Shown in pieces: positions 26,276-35,129 of a stretch of DNA of 64,000 bases. The notes beneath the pieces are model-generated. The model was not told the origin of the DNA. It was given only the letters and a program-made list of their open reading frames with translations, and did not search any database. Location of the stretch: contig NZ_WPNZ01000005.1 in assembly GCF_009755605.1 (NCBI RefSeq), positions 390,477-454,476 on the forward strand, written 5' to 3'. Within the stretch, counting starts at the first letter, position 1, and every line of letters begins with the position of its first letter. This stretch comes from Streptomyces typhae. Lineage in GTDB: Bacteria; Actinomycetota; Actinomycetes; Streptomycetales; Streptomycetaceae. The position numbers and the translations under genes were made by a program.

Positions 26276-26535
26276 CGCGCCGTCTCGACCTTGGCGGAGA
26301 CGAGCCGGTGGATGGTCGCCAGGGTGGTCAGCGACTTGATCTCCTCCTCGTCGATCTTGATGCGGTACTTCTTCTCCAGTTGCACGGCGACTTCCATGGC
26401 GGTGAGCGAGTCCACCGCCAGGTCGGTCTTGAGGTTGGCTTCGTCGGTGACTTCCTCGGTGGGCAGTTCGAGTTCCTCGGCGATCAGTGCGCGCAGATCC
26501 TCGCGGTTGACGCCGGCTGTCGGGTTGCCTGACAC
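26272..26535 (-). CDS. Acyl carrier protein
   Basis: About 87 aa from GTG 26535 behind AAGGAG; an ATG at 26595 would extend it but lacks support and overlaps the upstream gene. The phosphopantetheine site is DLAVDSLTAMEVAVQLE, and the fold signature continues with KYRIKIDEEEIKSL. It has the acidic composition of free ACPs. Its stop overlaps the fabG start. It is one of two ACPs in the operon; this one is grouped with the ketoreductase and enoyl reductase, the other with the CoA ligase and condensing enzymes. Confidence 0.92.
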   Translation of the reverse strand: MSGNPTAGVNREDLRALIAEELELPTEEVTDEANLKTDLAVDSLTAMEVAVQLEKKYRIKIDEEEIKSLTTLATIHRLVSAKVETAR

Positions 26536-26560
26536 GATGCCGCTCTCCTTCGGTCTCGGT

Positions 26561-27382
26561 TCAGACGACGAGTGCTTCGCCGCCGTCGACTCCAATGACG
26601 TTTCCGGTGAGCCATGACGAGTCCGAGACGGACAGGGCGACGATCGCCTCGGCCACGTCCTCGGTACGTGTCAGGCGTCCGCCCGGGTTGATGTCCCGGC
26701 AGTGGTCGATCAGCTTCTGGTTGCCCGGAATCTTCTCCAGTGCCGGAGTGATGGTGGTGCCTGCGCGGATCGCGTTCACCGCCACGCCCCGAGGGGCGAG
26801 TTCCACCGCGAGGTTGCGGACGTGCGACTCCAGCGTGGCCTTCGCCGCCGCGACGGGCGCGTAACCGGAAAGGACCCGGGCTCCGCCCGCGCTGGTCATG
26901 GCGAAGACCTTCGCCCCGCGCGGCAGCAACGACGCCTGCACCAGGTCCTGGATCCAGTACACGAGGCTGTGGCCCATGACGTCCACCGTCATGGCGAGCT
27001 GCTTCGGCGTGACCTCCGGGAGCACGGCGTCCTGGTCCTGCCCGCCGCCCGGCGCGGACGGGAGCAGGGAGGTCAGCGTGCCGTAGGCGACCGAGTGCAG
27101 GACGACCCGTGGCCCGACGCCGGAGGTGAGGTCATGGATGACGGGGACCAGCTCCGCACGTGTCTTGGGGGCCGCGACGTTGCGGTTGAAGAAGTGGGCC
27201 TCGACGCCCAGCTCGCCCACGGTCTTGGCGTACTGCTCCGCTTGCTGCTGCCCCTCGGCCAGGTCGAAGTGCACACCGATGATGTGGCAGCCCGCCTCGG
27301 CCAGCGCTCGCGCGGTCTCCTTGCCCATGCCGCTGGAGACGCCGAATATCAGGGCCCAGGAACCTTCAAGGGGAACGAACAT
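26561..27382 (-). CDS. Enoyl-ACP reductase-like SDR (FabI/FabL group)
   Basis: 273 aa. ATG 27382 sits behind GGGAGGAAAG. Rossmann segment LIFGVSSGMGKETARALAEAG. The active-site helix reads SGYAPVAAAKATLESHVRNL, with Tyr and Lys separated by six residues (Y-x6-K), the pattern of FabI/FabL enoyl reductases rather than Y-x3-K of ordinary SDRs. LAVELAPRGVAVNAIRAG and NVIGVDGGEAL complete the fold. It should saturate an enoyl-ACP double bond or act on a cyclic enone. Since the operon also has a ketoreductase, it would allow a partly or fully reduced chain. It could also be a triclosan-type resistance homologue, which I think less likely. Confidence 0.88.
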   Translation of the reverse strand: MFVPLEGSWALIFGVSSGMGKETARALAEAGCHIIGVHFDLAEGQQQAEQYAKTVGELGVEAHFFNRNVAAPKTRAELVPVIHDLTSGVGPRVVLHSVAYGTLTSLLPSAPGGGQDQDAVLPEVTPKQLAMTVDVMGHSLVYWIQDLVQASLLPRGAKVFAMTSAGGARVLSGYAPVAAAKATLESHVRNLAVELAPRGVAVNAIRAGTTITPALEKIPGNQKLIDHCRDINPGGRLTRTEDVAEAIVALSVSDSSWLTGNVIGVDGGEALVV

Positions 27383-27397
27383 CGCTTTCCTCCCTGT

Positions 27398-27525
27398 TGC
27401 TCTTTGCCGAGCTGAGCTGAGCTGAGTATCCATGCCGAGCTGACCTGATCTGTGCCGAACTGTACTATATTGATATGTATTGATCTGTGCTGAGCTGATC
27501 TGTGACGAGCTGAGTCGATGGGTGT
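27398..27525. promoter_or_regulatory. AT-rich spacer with GAGCTGA repeats and a possible internal promoter
   Basis: This 160-nt gap is the longest inside the operon. It carries many GAGCTGA / CTGATCTGTG-type repeats and an AT-rich core. On the minus strand TATAGT (27469-27464) is a good -10; no strong -35 is seen. It probably drives the enoyl reductase-ACP-FabG block. Confidence 0.4.
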
Positions 27526-27542
27526 CTGGGTGGTCAGTCGGG

Positions 27543-28610
27543 TCAGTCGAGGGCCCGGAGTTCGGTGAGCACGTCCAGGGCCGGTGCCGGGCCTGTCTCC
27601 GGCTCCCAGCTGACGCACACGGTGGTGAACACGTCGCGGTAGCGGCGGTGGATCTCGCGGGCGGCTTCCGCAGGGCTGCCCGCGACCGCGAACGCCGCGA
27701 ACACCTCGTCGTCGACGAGCCCGCCCATCTCCTTCCAGCGGCCCCGCAGCGACAGGGCGTGCAACTCGTCGTGCAACGCACCCCAGCCGTGCTGCTCCAG
27801 GACCTTGCGGTAGGCCGGCGTGGACCCGTAGAACGCGATCCGTTCCCGCACGCCACGGACGCTGCGCGCCAGTTCGTCCTCCGTGCGGCCGGTCGCGGTG
27901 AGGACGTTGCCGACGACCTCGAACGGCCGCTCCGTCCACGCGGCGCCCTGCGCCTCGGCCGCGGACCGGGCCTCGGCGATCGCCGGGAGCACCTGCTGCC
28001 GCACGTACTCGGCGGTGGTGAAGACATGGCTGACGAAGCCGTCGGCGACGGCCCCGGCGCTGCGCACCATCAGCGGGCCGACCCCGGCCAGGAGGATGGG
28101 CGGGACCGGGGCGGCCACCCGGGGCGGCGTGAAGGGCGGGGGCATCAGCGTGTGGCGGTAGAAGTCGCCGCGGAAGCGGAGCCTGTCGCCGGTCTGCCAG
28201 CTGTGCCAGATGGTGCGCACGGCCTGGACGAACTCCCGCATCCTCGCGGCCGGCTTGTCCCAGGGCATGCCGAAACGTCGCGTGATGTGGGCCTTGACCT
28301 GGGAGCCGAGGCCGAGCACCGCACGGCCGCCGGAGATCTCGTGCAGACCCCAGGCCTCGTACGCCATGGTCATCGGGGTGCGGGCGAAGGCGATCGCCAC
28401 GCCGGAGCCGAGCTCGATGGACGAGGTGGTGTCGGCCGCGCGGGCCAGTTGCAGGAACGGGTTCCGCGCCGTCTCCGCCAGGGTGAACTGGTCGATGCCG
28501 CGCGCCTCGGCCTCGGCGGCGACCACCCGGACGTCCTGGAAATGCGCGGGACAGTTGAGGCCGAGCTTCATGCGGCGTCCGGAGGGGCGGGTGCCCGAGG
28601 GGCGAGTCAT
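27543..28610 (-). CDS. Luciferase-like (LLM class) flavin-dependent oxidoreductase
   Basis: 355 aa. The ATG at 28610 overlaps the stop of the KS-like gene (ATGA); an internal ATG at 28571 (MKLGLNCP) is the alternative. Family motifs: KLGLNCPAHFQDV, ELGSGVAIAFARTPMTMAYEA (substrate/flavin strand), HEISGGRAVLGLGSQ and ILLAGVGPLMVRSAGAVADG. These TIM-barrel enzymes use FMNH2 or F420 for monooxygenation or hydride transfer. In this operon it could act on the nitrogen or ring of the anthranilate-derived unit or on the chain. The cofactor cannot be chosen from the sequence. Confidence 0.85.
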   Translation of the reverse strand: MTRPSGTRPSGRRMKLGLNCPAHFQDVRVVAAEAEARGIDQFTLAETARNPFLQLARAADTTSSIELGSGVAIAFARTPMTMAYEAWGLHEISGGRAVLGLGSQVKAHITRRFGMPWDKPAARMREFVQAVRTIWHSWQTGDRLRFRGDFYRHTLMPPPFTPPRVAAPVPPILLAGVGPLMVRSAGAVADGFVSHVFTTAEYVRQQVLPAIAEARSAAEAQGAAWTERPFEVVGNVLTATGRTEDELARSVRGVRERIAFYGSTPAYRKVLEQHGWGALHDELHALSLRGRWKEMGGLVDDEVFAAFAVAGSPAEAAREIHRRYRDVFTTVCVSWEPETGPAPALDVLTELRALD

Positions 28611-29818
28611 GGCCGTGACGCTCCCTCCGTGAACGCCCCGGACGACTCCGCCGCCGGGTACGGGACTCCGTCGTCGGCTTCCACGGCAGGGCGTGGTGCG
28701 ACGGTCAGTTCGGCGTAGGCGAGCGTGCCCATGGCGGAGGCCGCCAGGACGGCGCGCCGGGTGGGGGCCGTGTGCTCCTGGGCGAACAGGCCCACGACGC
28801 GTTGCAAGGGGGTGAGACAGCCGGCCTGCGCGGGGGCCCCGACGACGACGACCTCGCACGCGCCGCCCGTGAGGCGGTCGAGCCACCGGGCGGCGGCCGT
28901 GCCCACCGCGGAGTCGTCGAGGACCGCGTCGATCCGGCCCGGCGGGTCGTCGCCCAACAGCGGTCCGAGGACGGCATCGGCGTCGCGCCCCGCCGACTCC
29001 GGGTCCAGGAAGGCACCGCGCGCCCCGCATGTGCCGTAGCGCGCGTATCCGCCCACCACGGGCTCGCAGTACAGCACGGCGGCGCCTGCTTCCGTTCCGT
29101 CGGCGGACGCCTGCGACGGTGGCCCGGTGGCGGCCGACGGCCCTGCGTCGGCGGCGGATGTCGGCCACGCCCCGGCAGTGGGCGGCGGCCACGCCCCGGC
29201 GGCGGACGGCGGCCGAGGTCCGCTCACCGGCGACCGCGGCTGCCGCCGCGACTGCGTCTGGGACGGCGAGAGGGCCTCCTCGACCGCCGCCACCAGGACC
29301 GCCCGCGCCCGGCCCGCCGCGACGGCGCGGGCCGCGATCTGCAACGCCTCGAGTCCCGCTGTGACGGGGGAGTTGACGGTGAGGTTGAAGCCGGTGATGC
29401 CGTGCTCCATCGAGAGTCGGCTGGCGAACGAACTCATGGCGATGAAGGGGCTGCTCGACGGAGACATCTCCTCGGCGCCCGCACGCATGATGGTGTGGTC
29501 CATCTCCTCCAGCAGGGCCGCGCCGGTGTTGTTGATGGCCACCGCCGCGCCCCGATGGTCACGTCCGGTCTGCGCGAGCCGGTCCCCGGCGTCGCCGACC
29601 GCCAGCCTCGACGCGGCGAGCAGGTACTTGCAGGCGTCGGGCAGCCGCCGGTATCCGCGTCCCGGCAGGGCGGACTCCGCCTCGAACCAGCCGGGAGCCA
29701 CCGCCCCGGCCGGAGCCGGCGCGTCCGCGGGCCCGGACACGCCCGGAGCCACCAGACCCAGGCCGACGACGGCCAGTTGACCCGTACGCGCGGTACTCAT
29801 GATGCCCGCGGTGCTCAC
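28607..29818 (-). CDS. Ketosynthase-like subunit without catalytic Cys (chain-length-factor type), pair 2
   Basis: About 403 aa from GTG 29818, overlapping the preceding stop (GTGA). Thiolase-fold KS homologue: QLAVVGLGLVAPG at the start, AAVAINNTGAALLEEMD and SFASRLSMEHGITGFNL. The nucleophile motif reads LTVNSPVTAGLEAL, with no cysteine (Pro aligns with Cys), and there is no HGTGT. A Ser/Ala/Pro-rich insert of about 60 residues lies in the middle. It follows directly after an intact KS gene, the arrangement of KSalpha/KSbeta heterodimers in which the beta subunit sets chain length. Confidence 0.85.
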   Translation of the reverse strand: MSTAGIMSTARTGQLAVVGLGLVAPGVSGPADAPAPAGAVAPGWFEAESALPGRGYRRLPDACKYLLAASRLAVGDAGDRLAQTGRDHRGAAVAINNTGAALLEEMDHTIMRAGAEEMSPSSSPFIAMSSFASRLSMEHGITGFNLTVNSPVTAGLEALQIAARAVAAGRARAVLVAAVEEALSPSQTQSRRQPRSPVSGPRPPSAAGAWPPPTAGAWPTSAADAGPSAATGPPSQASADGTEAGAAVLYCEPVVGGYARYGTCGARGAFLDPESAGRDADAVLGPLLGDDPPGRIDAVLDDSAVGTAAARWLDRLTGGACEVVVVGAPAQAGCLTPLQRVVGLFAQEHTAPTRRAVLAASAMGTLAYAELTVAPRPAVEADDGVPYPAAESSGAFTEGASRP

Positions 29819-31026
29819 GGTGACCACTGCGATGCCTCCCTGACGACGCCCTTGACGACGAGGGACGTGTTGTTGCCGCCGAACGCGTACGTATTGACCA
29901 GGACGGCGGGCGCGGCCAACGGCACGGGACGCTCCTGCGGAACCCATACGTCGCACTCCGGGTCCTGGTCGATGGGGATGTTCGCCGGGCTCTGCCGGTG
30001 GCGCAGCACGAGGGTCGCCGTGAGGCAGGCGAAGGCGCCCGCCGCACCGGTCGTGTGGCCGATCATCGCCTTGAGCGAGAAGAGCGGCAGCTCGCGCACG
30101 CGGGCGCCGAAGACTCTGCGCAGGGCCTGGCTCTCCACCACGTCGTTGAGCGGTGTCCCCGTCCCGTGCGGGATGACGCAGCCCACGTCGCTGCTGCTCA
30201 GCTTCGCGTCAGCCAGCGCGTCGGACATCGCCCGGACGATCTGGTCCCCCGAGGGGTCGGGGGCCGTCGCATGGTGGGCGTCACAGCTCCAGGCCGCACC
30301 GGCCAGTTCTGCGTACGGTTCGGCGCCGCGCCGCCGGGCGTGCTCGGCCGCTTCGAGCACGACCATGGCCGAGCCGTCGCCGAACATGGTCCCGGCCCGG
30401 TTCCGGTCGAAGGGCCGGCAGCGCAGCGGATCCGCGGCTCCCAGCCGGTTGAACGCCCCCATCCCGGCCCGCGTGGCTCCCTCGGCCCCGCCGACCAGGA
30501 CCGTGCTCGCCTCGCCCGCGCGGATCATGTCGAGGCCGATCGTCAGCGCGTACCCGCTGGCCGAGCAGGCGTTCCCCACGCTGGTCTGTGCCGCCCGGGA
30601 GCCGATGGCCGCGCCCACGACAGCCGCCGCGGGGGTCAGCGTCGTCCATGTCGTCCGTCCCGCGCTGCGCTGGAGCTCCTGCATGTCCGAGTTGCCCAGC
30701 TCGACGCCGAGCACCACGGGGACGGCCGCGCGCGTCTCGTCCCGCACTCCTGCGTCGGCGAGCGCCTGCTCGGCCGCGGCGACCGCCAGGCGCGGGCTGC
30801 TTCCCAGCTCCACGCCGGCGTGGGAGGACGGCTCGGCGGGCACGTCGGCCCGGTCGACGAGATACATCTTCTTGGTCCGCATGTTGAGGTCCGGCAGCGG
30901 AATCGCCTGCGGCTCCCCGCCGCCGGCGAGCAGGCCGTCCCAGTAGGCGCCGACACCCGTGCCCAGGCAGGAGATCGCACCCAGGCCGGTGATCACGACA
31001 CGCGGATCGCTGGCGAACGTGTTCAT
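29815..31026 (-). CDS. Beta-ketoacyl synthase (KAS II type), active subunit of pair 2
   Basis: 403 aa. Cys154 in VGNACSASGYAL, His287 in PHGTGTPLND and His324 in MIGHTTGAAGA give the full Cys-His-His triad, and GTMFGDGSAMVVLE and NTYAFGGNN are typical of FabF-like enzymes. It condenses malonyl-ACP with an acyl chain. Its ATG overlaps the stop of the upstream KS-like gene and its stop overlaps the start of the downstream one. It is the second of two KS/KS-like pairs. Confidence 0.92.
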   Translation of the reverse strand: MNTFASDPRVVITGLGAISCLGTGVGAYWDGLLAGGGEPQAIPLPDLNMRTKKMYLVDRADVPAEPSSHAGVELGSSPRLAVAAAEQALADAGVRDETRAAVPVVLGVELGNSDMQELQRSAGRTTWTTLTPAAAVVGAAIGSRAAQTSVGNACSASGYALTIGLDMIRAGEASTVLVGGAEGATRAGMGAFNRLGAADPLRCRPFDRNRAGTMFGDGSAMVVLEAAEHARRRGAEPYAELAGAAWSCDAHHATAPDPSGDQIVRAMSDALADAKLSSSDVGCVIPHGTGTPLNDVVESQALRRVFGARVRELPLFSLKAMIGHTTGAAGAFACLTATLVLRHRQSPANIPIDQDPECDVWVPQERPVPLAAPAVLVNTYAFGGNNTSLVVKGVVREASQWSP

Positions 31027-32123
31027 GTGTCCCTCCTACGAGGGGGCGTGGGGGCCGTTCCCTGAGGGGGAGTGGAGGCCCGTCCCTGAGGGGGTGTGGG
31101 GGCTGTTCCCCGAGGGGGAGTGGAGGCCCGTCCCTGAGGGGGCGTGGGGGCCGTTCCCCGAGGGGGCGTGAGGACCAGCGCCGAGACGGACGTCCCGTCG
31201 CACTCCCAGGCTCCAGCCCCGGACCAGGCTCCAGCCCCGCTGACATCCCCGGCTCCGGCCCGAGCCTCAGCCCCGCTGACATCTCCAGCCCCGGCCCGAG
31301 CCCCGCTTCCATCCCCGGCCGCCCCGGCCCCGGCCCCCGCGACAGCAAGCACCGCCTCGTCCCCCATCCGCTCCACAGCCATCGCGCACTGCATCACGCC
31401 GAGGGCCCCCGAGCAGCGCCCGAACCGCACGGTGGGCTCGGCGTCCAGGCGCCGCCGGATCGCCGTGGCACCCGCCGCCCGGACGGCGGACGGCTCGTCG
31501 GCGGCTCTGCCGTACCCGCCGATCTCCGCGCGGATCCGCGCCCCGCGGCTCTCGGCCTGCGGCACGGGTTCGAGCACCAGGCCCACGGCCCCGTCGAGCC
31601 ACCTCGTGCCGCCGGTCTCCCGGTGCAGTCGGGCCACCGGCTCAGTGTCCGGTTCCACGCCGATCACCAGCGCCGCCGTGGCCCGGCCCGCCGCGATCAG
31701 GTTGCGTGCCGCGGCCACGGCGTCGAGCCCGCCCGAAGCACCGTTGCACAGCGTCAGATTCGGGCCGCGGATCCCGTGGTTGAGGGCGATCCACGCCGCT
31801 GAGACGGCGCTCGACAGATGGGGAACGCGCATCGGGCTGATGTCCCTGCTGCAACTGGTGGCGATCGTGGTGACGCAGTCGCACACCGCGTCCAGGTTGC
31901 CGAAGTTGCTGGAGACGACCACCGCCGCGCCGTCCAGTTCCGGCGCGCTCAGGAGCCCGGCGTCCTCCAGCGTCCACTGCGCCACCCGCACCGCGAACCG
32001 CGACGACCGGTCCTTGTGCCGCATGCCGCGCACGGCGAGGGCGACCGCCGGGTCGAAGCCGGGTCCCGCGACGGCCCAGCCCACACCGGTGATCGCGGTC
32101 CGCACGGCAGCCGCGGCGCTCAC
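31023..32123 (-). CDS. Ketosynthase-like subunit without catalytic Cys, pair 1
   Basis: 366 aa from GTG 32123, overlapping the preceding KS stop (GTGA). Shorter than an active KS. AVVVSSNFGNLDAV and VSAAWIALNHGIRGPNL are recognisable, but the active-site stretch is LTLCNGASGGLDAV, where Gly aligns with the catalytic Cys (a Cys lies two positions earlier), and HGTGT is absent. The C-terminal 100 residues are low complexity: Gly/Ala repeats, then about five 8-residue units alternating TPPRGTAP and TPPQGRAS. It is best read as the chain-length-factor partner of the KS upstream. Confidence 0.8.
   Translation of the reverse strand: MSAAAAVRTAITGVGWAVAGPGFDPAVALAVRGMRHKDRSSRFAVRVAQWTLEDAGLLSAPELDGAAVVVSSNFGNLDAVCDCVTTIATSCSRDISPMRVPHLSSAVSAAWIALNHGIRGPNLTLCNGASGGLDAVAAARNLIAAGRATAALVIGVEPDTEPVARLHRETGGTRWLDGAVGLVLEPVPQAESRGARIRAEIGGYGRAADEPSAVRAAGATAIRRRLDAEPTVRFGRCSGALGVMQCAMAVERMGDEAVLAVAGAGAGAAGDGSGARAGAGDVSGAEARAGAGDVSGAGAWSGAGAWECDGTSVSALVLTPPRGTAPTPPQGRASTPPRGTAPTPPQGRASTPPQGTAPTPPRRRDT
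31040..31159 (-). repeat. 24-bp minisatellite inside the KS-like gene
   Basis: Five 24-bp units starting with GAGGGGG run head to tail. Alternate units are nearly identical, giving a 48-bp super-period. The array is in frame and encodes the Pro-rich C-terminal tail. Confidence 0.9.
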
Positions 32124-33259
32124 CGCGACGCCCCTTCCACGATCGCGACGGCGTTGATGCCGCCCATGCCGACGGCGTGCACCTGCGCGGTGCCGAACGG
32201 CCCCGGGGCGGGCGCGCCGATGACGAGGCGCAGGTCCTTCGCCTCCTCGATCGGGGCTGTGAGGTCGCTGATCGCGGGCAGGGCCCGGGTGCGGACCGAT
32301 TCGAGGGCGACGACGAGGTTCAAAAGACCCGCCCCGCCGGAGATGTGGCCCATGCCGCCCTTGATCGCGGTGACGAGCGGGCCCGGGTCGGCGGCCTTGA
32401 AGACGTCCCGCAGGGCGACCGCTTCGGCCAGGTCGCTCTGCGGTGTGCCGCTGCCGTGCACGACGACGAGGTCGATGTCGTCGGGCGCGACCGCCGCACG
32501 CCGGTGCGCGTCCTCGATCGCCCGGACGATCCCGGCGGCATCGGGCGCCGTCGGATGCGAGGCGTCGCAGTTCATGCTCACGCCCCGGACCCGGCCGTGC
32601 ACGCGGCCGAGGTGCGCCCCGGCGCGCCGCACCACCACCGCCACGGCACCCTCGCCCATGATCATGCCGCGGCGCGACCGGTCGAAGGCGCGGATGGTGT
32701 CCGGGGGCGGGAACTGGATCCGGTCGAACCCGCCGAAGGAACTCGCGGGGATCGCGTCGGTGCCCGCCACCACCACGGTGTCCGCCTCTCCGAGGGCGAT
32801 GAGGTCGGTGGCCATGCCCAGTCCGTACAACGAGGCCGCGCAGGCGCTCGCGACCGTGTGCACGTGGTGCAGGCCGAGGGCGGTGTGCAGGGCGGAGGTG
32901 AAGTGCAGGTCGGTGGGGGAGAGGGGGCCTTCGTGCCGCCACCACAGTTCGGTGGTCCGCATCTCGCGGTGCGTGGTCCCGACCAGGACCGGCAGCCCGG
33001 GATCCGGTTCCGGCAGACCCGCGTCGGCCAGGGCCTCCCGGACCACGCGGACCAGCCAGCGGGTCGCCCGCAGCGGCTCCTCCACGCCCGGGTGCAGCCG
33101 GTCGGGAACCTCGTACGCCGCTCCCGCGCGGTACTTGGACGCGTCGAACGCCGACAGCGGCGCCGGGCCCGAGCGGCCGGAGCACAGGGCGCCGTGGATG
33201 TCGGCGACGGTGTCGCCCAGGGCGCACACCGCGCTCATTCCGGTGATCTCCCAGCTCAT
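32120..33259 (-). CDS. Beta-ketoacyl synthase, active subunit of pair 1
   Basis: 379 aa. ATG 33259 overlaps the CoA-ligase stop. Cys140 in VASACAASLYGL, VVHGSGTPQSD (the HGTGT position, His retained) and KGGMGHISGGAG (second His) give a complete triad. RGMIMGEGAVAVVV and HAVGMGGINAVA fit the family. It sits immediately after the benzoate-CoA-ligase-type gene, so it may perform the first condensations on the aryl starter. It is shorter than pair 2's KS. Confidence 0.9.
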   Translation of the reverse strand: MSWEITGMSAVCALGDTVADIHGALCSGRSGPAPLSAFDASKYRAGAAYEVPDRLHPGVEEPLRATRWLVRVVREALADAGLPEPDPGLPVLVGTTHREMRTTELWWRHEGPLSPTDLHFTSALHTALGLHHVHTVASACAASLYGLGMATDLIALGEADTVVVAGTDAIPASSFGGFDRIQFPPPDTIRAFDRSRRGMIMGEGAVAVVVRRAGAHLGRVHGRVRGVSMNCDASHPTAPDAAGIVRAIEDAHRRAAVAPDDIDLVVVHGSGTPQSDLAEAVALRDVFKAADPGPLVTAIKGGMGHISGGAGLLNLVVALESVRTRALPAISDLTAPIEEAKDLRLVIGAPAPGPFGTAQVHAVGMGGINAVAIVEGASR

Positions 33260-34887
33260 GCGCCGCCCTCCGGACTGCCGACGGGGCCGCCGGACCGGGG
33301 GCGGAGCCGGAAGCGGGCCAGCTTGCCGTTGGCGGTGACCGGGAGTTCGCCGATGAGCTCGATCCGGGAGGGCCTCTTGTACGGGGCCAGCTCCGCGCGC
33401 AGGGCCGACCTCACCGCCTTGCGGACCTGGTCCGGGTCGGCGGGATCCCGCGCCACGACGTACACGGTGGCCTGTTCGAGGCCGGTCCGGTCGGTGCTGC
33501 CCACGACCGCGCAGTCGGCGACCCCCGGGGCGTCCCTGACGACGCGCTCGATCTCGGCAGGTGCGATCTTGTAGCCGCCGAGCAGGAGCATGTCGTCGGC
33601 GCGGCCGACGTGGCAGAGCTCGCCGCCGGGCGTCCGGTAGGCGATGTCGCCGGTGTAGACGCCGCCGTCGGCGAAGGTACGGGCGGTGTCGTCGGGGCGG
33701 TTGAGGTAGCCGAGCGCGGCCGACCCGGTGACGAGGTGCAGCCGGCCGGGGATCTCGTCGCCCACCGGCCTGCCGGCGTCGTCGCGCACGGTCGCGGTCA
33801 CCCCGGGGACGGGGAAGCCGATCGATCCGGGACCGGCGGCCCCGCGCCTGTGGGGACGGCGCTCGGGCGGCGTGCCACCGGACGCAGCCGGAGCACCGCG
33901 CGCGGTGTCCGGCCCCGCGAAAGCCGCCACCACGGTGTGCAGGACCTCGGTCGCCCCGAACCCGTTGAGCAGCGGCACGCCGAACACTTCGGTGATCCGG
34001 GCGGCCAGGGCGCCGGGCAGATGCTCCCCGGTGGCCACGGCCAGACGGAGCGAGCCGGTCCGCACCGCCTTGCCCCGTTCGGCGAGTTCGAGCAGACCGG
34101 CGTAGAGCCGGGGCACGGAGAACAGGACCGTCGGCCGGTGCTCGGCGAGGGCCGCCGCGACGCCGTACGGGTCCGCCTGCCCGTCGAGCAGCACCGAGCA
34201 GGCGCCCGCCGTGTACGGGTACAGCAGCGAGTTGCCGAATCCGTATCCGAAGGACAGTTTCGCCGTGGACAGCACGACGTCGTCGGGGGTGAGGCCGAGG
34301 AGGCTGCCGGCACCGCGCAGAACCGCGTGCACCGCCCGCAGGCAGTGCCGTACGCCCCGGGGTCTGCCGGTGCTGCCGGAGGTGTACTGCACCAGGAGTT
34401 CGTCGGTCGCGGCGAAACCGGCCGGTGGTGGCGTGGGCCCACCCGCCCGCAGCGGGCCGGGGCCGACGAGCAGCCCGGCTTGTCCGGCCGCTCTCCTCCC
34501 GGCGTCGATCGCTGCCAGTTCGGCCCGCAGGGCACCGGCTTGTTCCGGGGCGACGTTCAGCTCGGCGAACTCCGCCTCGCTGTCCCGGACGATGAAGGCG
34601 ACCTCCGCGGTCCGGAGCATCGGGTGCAGCACAACGGGCACGCACCCGTGCCACCACAGGCCCAGTACGGCGGTGACCGCCGCGACGCAGTCGTCGGAGA
34701 CGACGACCGCGCGGCAGCCGGGCCGCACCCCGGCAGCCCGCAGCCGTCCCGCGTAGTCCGTCACCGCGTCCCGCAGACCGCCGTAGGTGACCTCGCCCAC
34801 CCGGCGGTCCACCCCGCAGCGCCAGCCGCCGGGGTGGCCGAGCAGCAGCGACTCGACCGGGTTCGCCGTGCCGGTGGCGGAGTTCAT
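33256..34887 (-). CDS. Aryl-CoA ligase, benzoate-CoA-ligase type
   Basis: 543 aa, ANL superfamily, full length. AMP-binding core QYTSGSTGRPRGVRH, benzoate-CoA-ligase-like LSFGYGFGNSLLYPY, NGFGATEVLHTV, YTGDIAYRTPGG, HVGRADDMLLLGGYKIAP and the C-terminal catalytic Lys in TANGKLARFRL. Such enzymes activate benzoates, including anthranilate, as acyl-AMP and load them on CoA or a carrier protein. It is coupled to an ACP gene upstream and a KS downstream, so direct loading of the aryl starter on that ACP is possible. A Pro/Arg-rich insert (about 325-345) is unusual. Confidence 0.88.
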   Translation of the reverse strand: MNSATGTANPVESLLLGHPGGWRCGVDRRVGEVTYGGLRDAVTDYAGRLRAAGVRPGCRAVVVSDDCVAAVTAVLGLWWHGCVPVVLHPMLRTAEVAFIVRDSEAEFAELNVAPEQAGALRAELAAIDAGRRAAGQAGLLVGPGPLRAGGPTPPPAGFAATDELLVQYTSGSTGRPRGVRHCLRAVHAVLRGAGSLLGLTPDDVVLSTAKLSFGYGFGNSLLYPYTAGACSVLLDGQADPYGVAAALAEHRPTVLFSVPRLYAGLLELAERGKAVRTGSLRLAVATGEHLPGALAARITEVFGVPLLNGFGATEVLHTVVAAFAGPDTARGAPAASGGTPPERRPHRRGAAGPGSIGFPVPGVTATVRDDAGRPVGDEIPGRLHLVTGSAALGYLNRPDDTARTFADGGVYTGDIAYRTPGGELCHVGRADDMLLLGGYKIAPAEIERVVRDAPGVADCAVVGSTDRTGLEQATVYVVARDPADPDQVRKAVRSALRAELAPYKRPSRIELIGELPVTANGKLARFRLRPRSGGPVGSPEGGA

Positions 34888-35123
34888 GTCACTCGGTGCC
34901 GATCGTGCAGCAGCCGCATCACATCACCGACGCTGTCCATCCGCGCGGCGTCCGCCGGGGCGAACTCCGCGCCGCAGGCACGCTCCAGGGCCACGATGAA
35001 CTCCGCCTTGTGGAGCGAGTCCATCTCCAGGTCCACGTAGAAGGACTTGTCGATCCCGACGTCGGCAACGTCGATCTCCAGGACACCCGCCACCAGTTCC
35101 TGCACATCCCGGTCGGTTACCAC
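34884..35123 (-). CDS. Acyl carrier protein, second copy
   Basis: 79 aa from GTG 35123, AAGG 9 nt upstream. The attachment site is VDLEMDSLHKAEFIVALE. It is clearly different from the ACP at 26272. Its stop overlaps the aryl-CoA ligase start (ATGA), and the hotdog gene ends 6 nt before it. The pairing with the ligase suggests it carries the starter unit. Confidence 0.9.
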   Translation of the reverse strand: MVTDRDVQELVAGVLEIDVADVGIDKSFYVDLEMDSLHKAEFIVALERACGAEFAPADAARMDSVGDVMRLLHDRHRVT

Positions 35124-35129
35124 GGGTGG

